Assembly: GCA_017163975.1 (NCBI GenBank)
Contig: JAFFSR010000010.1
Location: forward strand, 1,054,001-1,118,000
Source: Anastatus disparis
Lineage: Eukaryota; Arthropoda; Insecta; Hymenoptera; Eupelmidae
DNA: 64,000 nucleotides
Direction: 5' to 3'
Below are positions 10,738 to 20,912 of this stretch, in pieces. Within the stretch, counting starts at the first letter, position 1. Each line of letters begins with the position of its first letter. The notes beneath the pieces are model-generated. The model was given only the letters and a program-made list of their open reading frames with translations, ran no database searches and was not told the origin of the DNA. The position numbers were made by a program, and so were the translations under genes.

Positions 10738-11842
10738 TTAATATTCAATTGGTCCTCCACGGTCATGTATAACCAGGAAAATTCTATTGGACATACTGTC
10801 AATTAAATTTTTTATAATTTCTTTTTCGATTTCACTCCAAGCTTCTAAGATTGCCTCTTTTAATTCATTAATTGTATTGTACTGCTTTTTTTCAGCATAC
10901 ACTCTACGTACAAGAATAGCCCATAAATTTTCCATCGGATTTAAGTCTGGAGAGCAAGCTGGCCATAGTTAAACTAAAATGTTATTATTAACAAACCACT
11001 GTTTTGTAGCTTTACTTGCATGAATCGATGCATTATCTTGTTGAAAAATTAAATTTGCGTGTTTCGGTTTGATCTAAACAAGGTAGTAATCGATTTTGCA
11101 ATACATCAATGTATTCTGTTGTATTCATTTTACAAGATGGAAAAGCTAAACGTAGAAGCCCATTTTTACAAAAAGCTCCCCAAACCATTAAGCTTCCGCC
11201 TCCAAAATTTCTGCGTGAAAAATACTGAGGTTTCTTTCTCAAATCTCTCCGATAAGAGTGATTGCCATCAGGGCCGTCTAAATTAATTTTTTTTTCATCT
11301 GAGAAAATAACCTTGAAATATAATTAAATAAATTAAACTTCAATTCATAATTTACAACATTGTTACGATATTAGTACAATACTTACTCATTTACTTACTT
11401 TATTCCAATCAGTGTTTATGTTAAATCTTGCAAATTCAAGCCGAGCCTGTTTATGGCGTTGCAATAGCTTTGGAGTTTTTTTCAACTTTTGTCTTACGAA
11501 ATGTTCTGACTTTTTAATTACTCTATGAATCGTACTGCGTAAAATTTCCAATTGCAATTCTTCTTTAATTTTTCGTAAACTTTTTGTAGAGTTATTTGCT
11601 GTTTTTATTATTTGTCGCTCAATCCGTGCAGTTACCTTTTTCTTTGGTCCTCCTTTTTTATTTTTACCATAAAAAGCAGTATTTTTAAGAAAATTTAAAA
11701 CAGCATTGTGCGATCTTTCAAGTTTACGAGCGATTTCTCGAATACTTATATTACTTTCACGATACGCTAAGATTTTTCCTTTTTCTTGTTCAGATAAGCA
11801 TTTACCTCGAGGTGTTATAATAAATTTCTTTTAAATATAATA
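10738..11842 (-). pseudogene. Tc1-like transposase (DD34E), decayed, with an intron
   Basis: Reading on the minus strand from about 11842: an N-terminal helix-turn-helix (REIARKLERSHNAVLNFL), a GGPKKKVT linker with the GRPR-like hook, a second helix-turn-helix (LRSTIHRVIKK), then the catalytic core. The first Asp is in VIFSDE, the second in QQDNASIH, and the Glu in SPDLNPMENLW, with 34 residues between the last two. An 87-bp GT...AG intron (11312-11398) separates NTDWNK from VIFSDE. Damage: a one-base slip in a T run near 11045 and a TAA codon just before the LWPACSPDLNP segment. The C-terminus ends GGPIEY at 10738. The true N-terminal start is not visible and may lie in another exon. Confidence 0.88.
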
Positions 11843-11949
11843 ATAAAATGTGTAAATGTGGTAATAAAAATATCCAACAATGTAAATTGAATTTTAAACC
11901 GCTGACCGTTCAAACACATTTTGTGACAGTCAAAAACTCCATTTTAGCC

Positions 11950-12275
11950 GATAGAGGTAGCAACAGAGCGGGAAATTCAAAAATTTCCAAAATAAAAATA
12001 TTTAAACAAATACTTTTCATGATTTTATAATTAATAATAAATTCAAAGAAAGAAAGTTACTATAACAGAATTAATTTATTGCACTTATATATAATTTATA
12101 AATATTGCATAATTTTTAAATTATTTAAAAAATTAAAAATAAAAGCAATAAATTTATTTTGTTACAGTAACTTTCTTTCTTTATTGTTAATTATAAAATC
12201 ATAAAAAGTATTTTTTTAATACTTTTATTTTGGAAATCTTTGAATTTCCCACTCTGTTGCTACCATTATCGTCAT
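11950..12275. repeat. Palindromic (foldback) insertion in the Tc1 element
   Basis: Arms of about 130 bp: AGCAACAGAGCGGGAAATTC through AAAGAAAGAAAGTTACT on the left is repeated inverted on the right as AGTAACTTTCTTTCTTT through GAATTTCCCACTCTGTTGCT. The centre is near 12115. It is a MITE-like hairpin and carries no gene. Confidence 0.85.
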
Positions 12276-12538
12276 CGCTGATTCTATGATGAAATTTTAC
12301 AACTGGTTTTCTAGTTATAGAACAAAATAAAAAGTATTATTTAAGTTGATTTTGTAATTGTTACAGTAAAGAAAGTTTTAAAGTTTTAAATAAATGTTCA
12401 AATGATATCTTTTCTCTTTTGAGATTAGTTTTTAAAAATATTCCATAGTTTTTAAAACAATGTCACGATTCTTTTTGACATTCTGATAAAAGATTCATCC
12501 AAATCTTAAGTGGTTTTATAGTTATGGGACGCACTGTA

Positions 12539-12651
12539 GAAGCGCACTTTAAAAAGGTTGAAGGTAAAGAAAAACCTTAGTTTGCTCCCCATTTTCTAGA
12601 TTGCGCAACTTAAAATGCCAATGTATTTTTATATCTATATACATCGAAATT

Positions 12652-12714
<63 letters not shown>

Positions 12715-13330
12715 TATACGCGTGCGTATGTTACAATGTCCCTCAAATTTTCGTTCCCTAGTCTAACCCAGAATGTGCGCTTCTATAGGCGTCTATATTC
12801 GTTGGTTAGGTTATACCTGCGCATTATACAAGCTTTACGATTTTAATCTATTTTTTTTTCTCAATACGTTCGGAATATTATTTTTATGTAAAGAAGTTGA
12901 TAAATTAAATATTTAACATAAAATTTCAGTGAATAACTAATTCACTTTAGAAATATGTTAGCAAAAATGACTAGCACTAATACTTTTTGTAATTTTTTGC
13001 TGCTATTTCAATTATTTTTTTTATATTTAAGTATAATAAAGTAATTAATAAATATTTTGTATTAAGTATAATAAATTCGAATAGAATTACACAAACTTCG
13101 TTGCTTAGCAACGATATAATTTATTTATCAAAAATATCAAACATGAAAAATAAATCTAAGTGACTATTCGTTTCTACGTATTTTTCTTAATCTTTAAAAA
13201 GTTTATCGTGTTTTAATTAAAACAAAATGTTTAATTTTCATTATTTGTTAACTCAAGTTACTAAGTTATACTCTAATATCAGATATTACAAAGTGTTATA
13301 TAATTTTAACCTATTAACCTGTGAATTAAA
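12539..13330. other. Upstream region of the CMC/Chapaev-like transposase, with (TA)n
   Basis: A TA array of about 28 units lies at 12655-12711. The rest is AT-rich non-coding sequence leading to the first transposase ATG at 13331. No clear promoter motif can be asserted. Confidence 0.5.
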
Positions 13331-13747
13331 ATGTCTCAAACTAAAATCAAAGATCACGTTTTCTCTCATTCTGAGAACCGAAGCAAAATTTGTTTAACTT
13401 GTCGAAAAAATAAAAGTGGTATGAAAAATATTAGAGAATCTATGAAAAAGTTAATTCTAGAATGTGCACCGGAATACGACAAAGATGTCATTCGATTACC
13501 TGTTGTTATATGCAGTGAATGTAGAATCAAAATTTATTAAGAGTCAAAAAAGAGTGACAAAAAAATAGTTTTTCCAGATTATTCTAATTTTAGTTATCCA
13601 TTAAGAGATCATAGATTTAATCCTAAAGTTTGCGATTTATGTAAATTAGCTCGAGAAAATATTTTAAATTTGTGTAAGAAAAAAGTGCCGGAAGAAAAAC
13701 AAGTACAAGAAAAAATATGTTCCCAATATTTCTTCCGTTATAGGCAA
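13331..13747 (+). pseudogene. CMC/Chapaev-like transposase, N-terminal zinc-binding region
   Basis: The ATG at 13331 opens a frame with three Cys pairs: CLTC, CSEC and, after a TAA at 13538, CDLC, then a fourth Cys near the end (KICSQYF). Spaced Cys pairs at the N-terminus are typical of a zinc-binding DNA-recognition region. A shift by one base in a T/C run at about 13730 moves reading from CSQYF to the frame SSVIG. The 15.1-kb foldback is inserted just after the GGCAA of that frame, and the frame resumes on the far side as K-G-I-N. The N-terminal and C-terminal pieces are therefore one gene. The gene is dead through a stop, shifts and the insertion. Confidence 0.65.
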
Positions 13748-14060
13748 CCCTCCTGAAAATGATCGCGGAACTTATGATGCAATATTTTGCGTCACTTTTT
13801 GTGTCATTTTTTGCGTCACTTTTTATATCACTTTTCATTTCGCTTTATCGAGCCAAAAGTGACGCAAATTTTTGCGCAACTAATTGCACAACTTTTCCGA
13901 GAATATAATATTAAATAAATTATAAATTTTTTTTTTTAATTTTATTTTACATAATTTAAAAGATGTTAAAATACAAAATATAAAATATTTAAAGCATAAT
14001 TTAATTATCCACGTTTAAAGAATTATTTTGGAAAAAATCTCTGAAGTGTTAATAGTCCAA

Positions 14061-15660
14061 TCAATTGAGCAAAAAAAAGACTATTTGAGACATTAATTCA
14101 GGGCTTAATGAAACATATATAGAGTTGCTAAAGGCGATAAAAAGAACATACCCTATATAAAATGTAACAAAAAAACGGTAGAAAATGTTCCAGGAGGCTG
14201 CAACGTTGGCCAAAACAGGTTTTTTAATACGCTGTAGCAACGTATGCATTTTAAAAGAAAAAGTAATTAATAAAAGTAAAAAAGAATAAAAAAAACCTAC
14301 AATTTGAGTACTGCCGCGATTATTTTCATCGATTAGTTATTGCAAAAAAGCCAAAAAACCATAAAAAATGGCCATTTCTTGGATATCAATTATTTATTGC
14401 AAAAATAATTTTTTCAATATTTTTTAATTTTCAAAAGGAAGCCTCCATAAATACGAACAGAAAAAGAGGTTGTAACAGCAAATTGGTTAATTTGTTGCTG
14501 AGAGATTTTTCTATTATTTATCCCAACACGCATAAAGTTTATTGCCATAATTTTTTTTTGGTCTGAACATATTGAGTTGCATAAGGGCTTATACTCTTCA
14601 TGAGGGTTCAAATTTTCATATTTTGTTAAGAGCAAATGTGAAAATTGAATTGCAATATTTTTTATAACGCTTTAAAAAAAAGGTTTTATTTATAAATAAA
14701 TGAAGCTGGGGCTTTATTTATAACTTTTACAAATTTACTATTTGAATATTCTTATAGCTGTATTTGAAACAAAGATTAAGAAAAAAGAACTCCCTAAGGC
14801 CAACAGGAGCCAAGATAAAATAAAAAAAAAAAAAATCACAGCCACTTTGTTTTTAACAATTAAGAAACGAATCAAGCGTTATTTTTTAGTTGAAGACTTA
14901 TATTTTAGAAATCTATGATTAGATTTTTAAAAATGCGACTCTTTATTATTAAAACAAAAATAATAATAATAACAAACAAATAATAACGTCGTAGTGGGGA
15001 TGCTTATCTTCGCGCGTGAGGAAAGTTAACAAAGGACCCGGTTCCAATAAAATTCGTAATAATTAACCGTATCTCCGTAAATAATTGACCGATTTTGATG
15101 TTTTTTTTCTAATCTGGGGTACCTTAAAAAATTATTAATATTGATGCTAATAGTTTTTCAAAATAGTGTGTATTTAAGTTAAAACAACTGTACCTAATAC
15201 AGACATCTTAAACGCAAATGATTGCTATAGCTCACTGAATCAATATTTTCAGACGTGTAATGTCTCATTTTAAAACTAAAAGAAAGAACTTCAAAATGAG
15301 ATATCATAAGTTTCATTATGATCAATATTTACGAAATGCGCGCGGATTTACGTAAATGTTGTAAACGAACTTACCTTATTATTCCTCGTAATTATTACAT
15401 TTGGAACCTGGGGACAACTTTAATTAAAATTTTTATCGATTCTATATTTCAACTAATTATTATAATAAATTTATAGTTTCAATTAATAAAAAAATAATTA
15501 TTAATAATTGCAAAAATTTTAATAGTAATAATAAAAATGGTTTTCTCGTTTTTTTTACTTTTCTTTGTTTTTCATGCAAAAAAATTTTTTCATTATTAAA
15601 TATATTTTTTTTTCTTTTAAATTTAAACTACTAAAATTTTAATGTAAGAAACATTTTTGA
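14061..15660 (-). repeat. Family A repeat, copy 2 (inverted)
   Basis: Reverse complement of family A over its whole length, from the TCTATTGATTGGACTAT end (14045-14075) to the GGTTCCAAATG and ACGAGGAATAATAAGG segment (about 15375-15415) and the TTTTTTTGCATGAAAAAC segment (about 15570). It forms the left arm of the 15.1-kb foldback. Confidence 0.85.
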
Positions 15661-15782
15661 AATAACACAGATAAAATCGATAAACAAAGGGTAATCAGAA
15701 AATTTTAATTTGTATTTAAATAAACATTAAATTTCAGCAACAGCTTTTCATATATTATATAGATTAAAGTTATTATTTTTAG

Positions 15783-15924
15783 CAATTGTAATGGGGAGAG
15801 TTACTCTAGTGTCGAGGCTATCGAAATGGAAAACAACGCATGCGAAGAAAGCGATAATATAAATTGTAAGGTCTTTATAGAGGAAAACGAAAGCGAGCCA
15901 ACCGCAAAAAAAAAGAAAAATTAA
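15783..15924 (+). CDS. Terminal coding exon at the centre of the foldback
   Basis: A pyrimidine-rich tract ending TTATTTTTAG (15781-15782) precedes a 142-bp frame that reads SVEAIEMENNACEESDN, INCKVFIEENESE, PTAKKKKN and stops at 15922-15924. AATAAA follows at 15952-15957. An acidic stretch ending in a lysine cluster (possible nuclear localisation signal), a splice acceptor and a polyadenylation signal together look like the last exon of a gene, perhaps the transposase of the autonomous parent. No upstream exon survives between the arms. The protein family is not recognisable from 46 residues. Confidence 0.5.
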
Positions 15925-17223
15925 TATTTAAAAAAATACATTTTACACGAAAATAAACATTTTTTTATCCTTCTTCCATAAATTTTATCCTTTTACATCA
16001 TAATTTTTTCGATATATATTAATATTTTATAATGAAATATAAAATAAAAATAGTTCTAATTAAAAAGCAATTTTTATATCAATTTTTTTATTATATTTAG
16101 GAAATATTCCTTACATGAAAATTTCAGTAGTTTAATTTTAGAAAGAAAAAAAAATATGTTTAATGTTGAAAAAATTTTTTTGCATGAATAACAAAGAAAA
16201 GAAAAAAAAACGAGATAACCATTTTTATTATTACTATTAACATTTTTGCAATTATTAATAATTATTTTTGTATTTATTAAAACTATAAACTCATTATAAT
16301 AATTAGTTAAAATATAGAATCAATAAAAATTTTAATTAAACTTGTCTCCAGGTTCCAAATGTAATAATTACGAGGAATAATAAGGTAAGTTCGTTTACGA
16401 CATTTACGTAAATCCGCGCGCATTTCGTAAATATTGATCGTAATGAAACTCATGATATCTTATTTTAAAGTCCTTTCTATTAGCTTTGAAGTAAGACATT
16501 ACAAGTCTAAAAATATTGATTTAGTGAGCCACAACAATTATTTACGTTTGAGGTGTCCTTATAAGGTACACACTGAAAAAAAATCAGTTTTCATTACTAG
16601 GTACTCTGGCAATCACTACCAGAGTCGCTCTGGCAACGAGTACACAGCCTATATTACTGATGATACTAGCAGTATTTACCACATAACACAGAGAAACTGT
16701 CAACAACGATGCAGGCATGACTGTTAGTGAAATTATTGATCAACTTAATATATTAAAAATGTTTTGAATAGAAATCATTTTTGTAAATAATTTTTTTATT
16801 AGAATTATAATGTTCATTCAACCAGAAAAATAATTTCAACATGAAAATAAATCAAAATGTAAACTTAACCTAAAAATATTATTTTGATAAGTAGCGATCT
16901 TTTCCAATAATTAAAATAACGTTTTTAATAAAATATAAAATATCATAGAATTATGATTTTAAATATAAATTATTTGTATTATTTGATAAAAATGACAAAA
17001 ATACAAGTAAATGCTTTGAGAAAAACATAAATTTTTTAAATGGAAATCGATTAAAAAAATTTTTATAATATAATTCAATGATGTAAAAATTTTATATTTA
17101 AAATCATAATTTACCATTTTTTTATATTTGCTAAAAACATTAGTTCTGCTATTAAGAAAACAATCACAACTTTTCAAAATATTTCTTTAATTTAAGTTTA
17201 CATTAAATTTTTTTTCACGTGAA

Positions 17224-19444
17224 GGAGATGTAAAACGGACACTACACCTGTATTGTACTTGCTGCAGTAATATTTAATAGTAGGCAGGATTTTATATCCT
17301 TGCGTAAAAAAGTTTTTCTTATTTGCTTAAGTATTAATCGTTGTATCTATAAATTACTAGTTGAGCGCAATAGTATTATTATCAATATTTGTGCACAAGA
17401 AGAAAAAATTCCTCAGCATCGTTTTTGAGAGAAGTAGAGAATATTGAAATAAAAGGTTTTGTTTCTAATATTTATAAAAACTTGCGGAATTATTGCTGAA
17501 ACTGTTTATGAAAGGTTTGCTGCAATTTCATTTTGAAATTATTTATGAAACTTTGCTGATACTTTTGGTGAAACGCTTTTCTGGAATATTTTATAAAGAT
17601 TGCCAAAAATATAGTAATAACCATTGGCGAAATGTACATAGCAATATTTTTTGTGATATCTTAGAAATCTTGTCAAAAACCTTGCAGAAATCTTACTGCA
17701 ACTTTTAACAAAAGATCCCTTGTAATATTTCATAAAATATTCATCAAATTTTGCTGGAAACCTCGTTGAAACCTTTCATAAAAGGTATCTTGCAATATTT
17801 CGTAAAATGTTTCTAAAATCTTGCACGAACCTTGCTGCAACCTTTCATCAAAGGTCTCTTGCGATATTTCGTAAAATGTTCCCCAAATCTTGCTAGGAAC
17901 CTCACAGAAACCTTTCATGAAAGGTTTCTTGCAATATTCCATGAAAAGTTCCCCAAATCTTGCTGGAAAACTCGCTGAAACCTTTCGTGAAAGGTTTCTT
18001 GCAATATTTCATGAAATGTTTTTAGAATCTTGCAGAAACCTTGCTGCAACCTTTCGTGAAAGGTTTCTTGCAATATTTTATAAAATGTTTCTAAAATCTT
18101 GCAGAAAGCTCGCTGCAATCTTTCATAGAAAGTTCGATGCAATATTCCATCAAAATGTTGTCTAAATCTTGCTGAAAATCCCGCTGAAACATGTAATAAA
18201 AGTTTTCTTGCAATATTTCATGAAATGTTTTTAAAGTCTTACAGAAACCACGCTGCAACCTTTCATGAAAGGTTTCTTGCAATATTTCATGAAATATTTC
18301 TAAAATCTTGCAGAAAACTTGCTGCAACCTTCCATGAAAGGTTCCTTGCAATATTCCATGAAATGTTTTCTAAATTTTGCTGAAAACCTCGCTGAAAAAT
18401 GTCGTGAAAGTTTTCGTCCAATATTTCATGAAATGTTTCTAAAATCTTACAGAAACCTCGCTGCAACCTTTCACGAAAGGTTTCTTGCAATATTTCATGA
18501 AATATTTCTAAAATCTTGCGGAAACCTCGCTGAAACCTTTCATGGAAGGTTCCTTGCAATATTCCATGAAATAATTTCTAAATCCTGCTGAAAACCTTGC
18601 TGCAACCTTTCGTGAAAGTTTTCTTGCAATATTTCATGAAATATTTCTAAAATCTTACAGAAACCTCGCTGCAATCTTTTATGAAAGGTTTCTTGCGAAA
18701 TTTCATGAAATATTTCTAAAATCTTGCAGAAACCTTGCTGCAACCTTTCATAAAAGGTTCCTTGCAATATTTTATAAAATGTTTTCTTAATTTTGCTGAA
18801 AACCTGTATGCAACCTTTCATAAAAGGTTTCTTGCAACATTTCATAAAATATTTCTAAAATCTTACAGAAACCTCGCTGCAATCTTTCATGAAAGGTTTC
18901 TTGCGAAATTTCATGAAATATTTCTAAAATCTTGCTGGAAACCTCGCTGAAACATGTCATGAAAGTTTTCTTGCAATATTTTATGAATTGTTTCTAAAAT
19001 CTTGCAGAAACCTCGCTGCAACCTTTCATGAAAGGTTCCTTGCAATATTGCTTGAATTATTTTCTGTAACCTTGTAGCAAGTTTGCAGCAATATCACACT
19101 GAAATGTTTCATGAAACTTCTTAGCAATGTTAAGACAAGATTGCTGCAATCTTGTGACAATATTTCAGCACAATATTTCAGTGAAAGTTTCACTGCAATA
19201 TTTCATGCTGTGTGGGTAGCTTCTAAGATATTCGGATTCCTGTACAAAATTGAAAAATTTTAATAAATAATTTTGGATCCTAAAATTCTTAATAACTAAT
19301 GAATGAATTTAATTAAAAATTTAACCAAATAATCTTCATGGTACATACTAAAAGCTAATGCATTTTTTTATTGAAAATTTTGCAATAAAATGTAAAGATA
19401 GTGAATATTCATGAGTACAGGTGTAGTGTCCTCTTTACATCCCC
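17224..19444. mobile_element. GGRGATGTAAAA-terminated element with satellite core
   Basis: Terminal inverted repeats GGAGATGTAAAACGGACACT (17224) and the inverse of GTGTCCTCTTTACATCCCC (ending 19444), about 30 bp. Flanked by TGAA at 17220-17223 and 19445-19448, a one-base variant of TTAA. The right 230 bp (19215-19444) matches the compact 374-bp copy at 29739-30112. The 1.7-kb satellite between them is extra DNA gained by this copy. Confidence 0.8.
17490..19215. repeat. 70-bp satellite made of palindromic words
   Basis: Tandem units with a 70-bp period (CTTTCATnAAAGG at about 17775, 17841, 17911, 17981, 18051 and on). Each unit holds CTTTCATGAAAGG, ATATTTCATGAAATAT and CTTGCAGAAACCTCGCTGCAA, so every unit contains two or three short palindromes. 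Some twenty units are present with 5-15% variation between them. Long but shadow-like frames exist on both strands because the 70-bp unit has few stops; I do not regard them as genes. The block ends TTTCATGCTGTGTGGGT, the same terminal word as the satellite element at 32141-35762. Confidence 0.85.
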
Positions 19445-19531
19445 TGAAAATTATTTTTCTGGTTAAATTAACATTATAATTGTTACATATAAGTGATTTA
19501 CAAAAATGATTTCCGTTTGGAACATTATTAA

Positions 19532-19924
19532 GGGGTATCCTCATACCGGCACAGAGATCTACCTTATCTACATTTGATGATTAAAATTTACCTTACTACT
19601 ATTTTTGATTAAAATTCATAAAAGAGACACATTCTTAACATTCTAAAGAATTTACTGCAACGTCAAAAAACAGAATAAAAGAGAAAATGAAGACAAAAAC
19701 TGCATAATACGATTATTCATAACTACATTGAAAAGTTAATCGTATTAAGCAGTTTTCGCCTTTATTTTTACCTTTATATTGTCTTTTAACGTCGCAATAA
19801 ATTCTTTGGCATGTTAAGAATGTGTCTCTCCTACGAATTTCGGTCATGAATAGTTAAATTTTTATTAAAATCCATAATTTAAATGTAGATAAGGTAGAAC
19901 TCTTTGTCGGTATGAGGTTTCTCT
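19532..19924. mobile_element. Palindromic TTAA MITE (393 bp)
   Basis: TTAA at 19528-19531 and 19925-19928. Inverted arms run inward from GGGGTATCCTCATACCGGCA and the inverse of TGTCGGTATGAGGTTTCTC, with shared inner words CTACCTTATCTACATTT and GAGACACATTCTTAACAT. The centre is near 19725. No coding capacity. Confidence 0.85.
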
Positions 19925-19928
19925 TTAA

Positions 19929-20313
19929 GAGCAGGCCGGATTCGCTGTCCTTGTCTAATTGGCATTTTTGTTATTTACTCAAGTATTAATCGGTGTATCT
20001 GCAAATTGAACGTTAAGCGCAATAGATATTATTATTACAAATATTTATGCACAAGAAAAAAAAAATCTATCGCTTTGTTTTTGAGAAAAGTAAGGAACGC
20101 GAAAATATTATAAACATAAACTTTTACCTCGGCGTTCCTTACTTTTCTCAAAAACAAATCGGTAGAATTTTTTTTTCTTGTGCATAGATGTTCATTATAA
20201 TAATATCTATTGCGCTCAACCTTTAGTTTGAAGATACACCGATTAATACTTGAGTAAATAACAAAAAACTCAATTTTTACTCGGTCGGTATCAAATTCTA
20301 CTCCGGCCTACTC
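19929..20313. mobile_element. Palindromic TTAA MITE, GAGCAGG family (385 bp)
   Basis: TTAA at 19925-19928 (shared with the preceding MITE) and 20314-20317. Arms start GAGCAGGCCGGATTC and the inverse GAGTAGGCCGGAGTAG. Inner shared words include AAGTATTAATCGGTGTATCT, CAATAGATATTATTAT and AAAAGTAAGGAACGC. The arms are about 170 bp and nearly perfect, so the DNA can fold on itself. Confidence 0.87.
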
Positions 20314-20684
20314 TTAACATATTAAATTGCTAAATAATTTCACTAACAGTTATGCTTATGTCGTTGTTGACAGTTTCTCTGTGTTACATGGTAAACCCTG
20401 CTAGTCTCACCAGTAATATAGGCTATATACTCGTTGCCAGAGTGACTCCGGTAGTGACAGCCAGAGTGCTTAGTAACGAAGGCTGATTTTTTTATCAGTG
20501 CAATTGTTTTAACTTGAATACACCCTATTTTGAAAAACTATTGGCACCAATATTACACTGAAAAAAAAATTCGTTGAATTTAAGTAAATTGGTTTACTTG
20601 AAATTCATTTACTTGTATCAAGTAAATTGTATCTTAAATTCAGTAAAAATTTGTTGAATCAAATAAATATTTATTTGATTATTA

Positions 20685-20912
20685 GGGTCAATCAGCCGGT
20701 AAATGGACACCTCCAATAACTGTACAAAATTGAAGATAAGTCTTGAACATTCAGTTTTCTTATGTGTAACTAATCTTCTGCATGTAGAGTAATTAAATTG
20801 CAAAATTATAGTGTAATAAAAAATTTTTAGTCATTAATACTATTAATTTGACAAAACTTCTAAAAGTGTCCATTTACATCGATTAAGCGTCCATTTACCG
20901 ACTGATTGACCC
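20685..20912. mobile_element. TA-flanked MITE, GGGTCAATC termini (228 bp)
   Basis: GGGTCAATCAGCCGGTAAAT at the left and the inverse of ATTTACCGACTGATTGACCC at the right, flanked by TA (20683-20684 and 20913-20914). TA duplication suggests mobilisation by a Tc1/mariner-type transposase. Lies inside element B. Confidence 0.85.

Larger units (their letters stand above)
10415..12536 (-). mobile_element. Tc1/mariner-family DNA transposon
   Basis: Inverted termini CAATGCGTCCCATAAC (left) and CAGTGCGTCCCATAAC (right, read inward) extend about 100 bp with few mismatches. TA dinucleotides flank both ends (10413-10414 and 12537-12538), the expected target duplication. A decayed transposase runs on the minus strand. 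The element lies between the left TIR and the transposase gene of the CMC/Chapaev-like transposon. A palindromic insertion (11950-12275) sits upstream of the transposase. Confidence 0.92.
16571..20500. mobile_element. CACTG-terminated element 'A' with ~175-bp TIRs, 3.9 kb
   Basis: Begins CACTGAAAAAAAATCAG and ends CTGATTTTTTTATCAGTG. The terminal 175 bp (16571-16745 and 20326-20500) are inverted copies (shared: GAGTACACAGCCTATATTAC, GAGAAACTGTCAACAACGA). A second inverted pair lies further in (16760-16850 with 19450-19525). Flanks are CA / CA within family A copy 3, i.e. a 2-bp duplication that agrees with the uninterrupted copy 1. It carries no transposase gene. Its centre is filled with later insertions: a TGAA-flanked element with a 70-bp satellite, and two back-to-back TTAA MITEs. 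CACTG ends suggest the CMC group (Mirage-like), tentatively. Confidence 0.82.

Noticed and set aside
17493..18950. Ten or more overlapping open frames of 64-101 codons on both strands
   Set aside because: They are produced by the 70-bp satellite unit, which lacks stops in several frames. The translations repeat the same residues (CKILETFHEI and similar) and mirror each other on the two strands.
17490..19215. CRISPR-like array
   Set aside because: The 70-bp units are contiguous and vary throughout; there is no constant repeat with unique spacers, and the DNA is eukaryotic.
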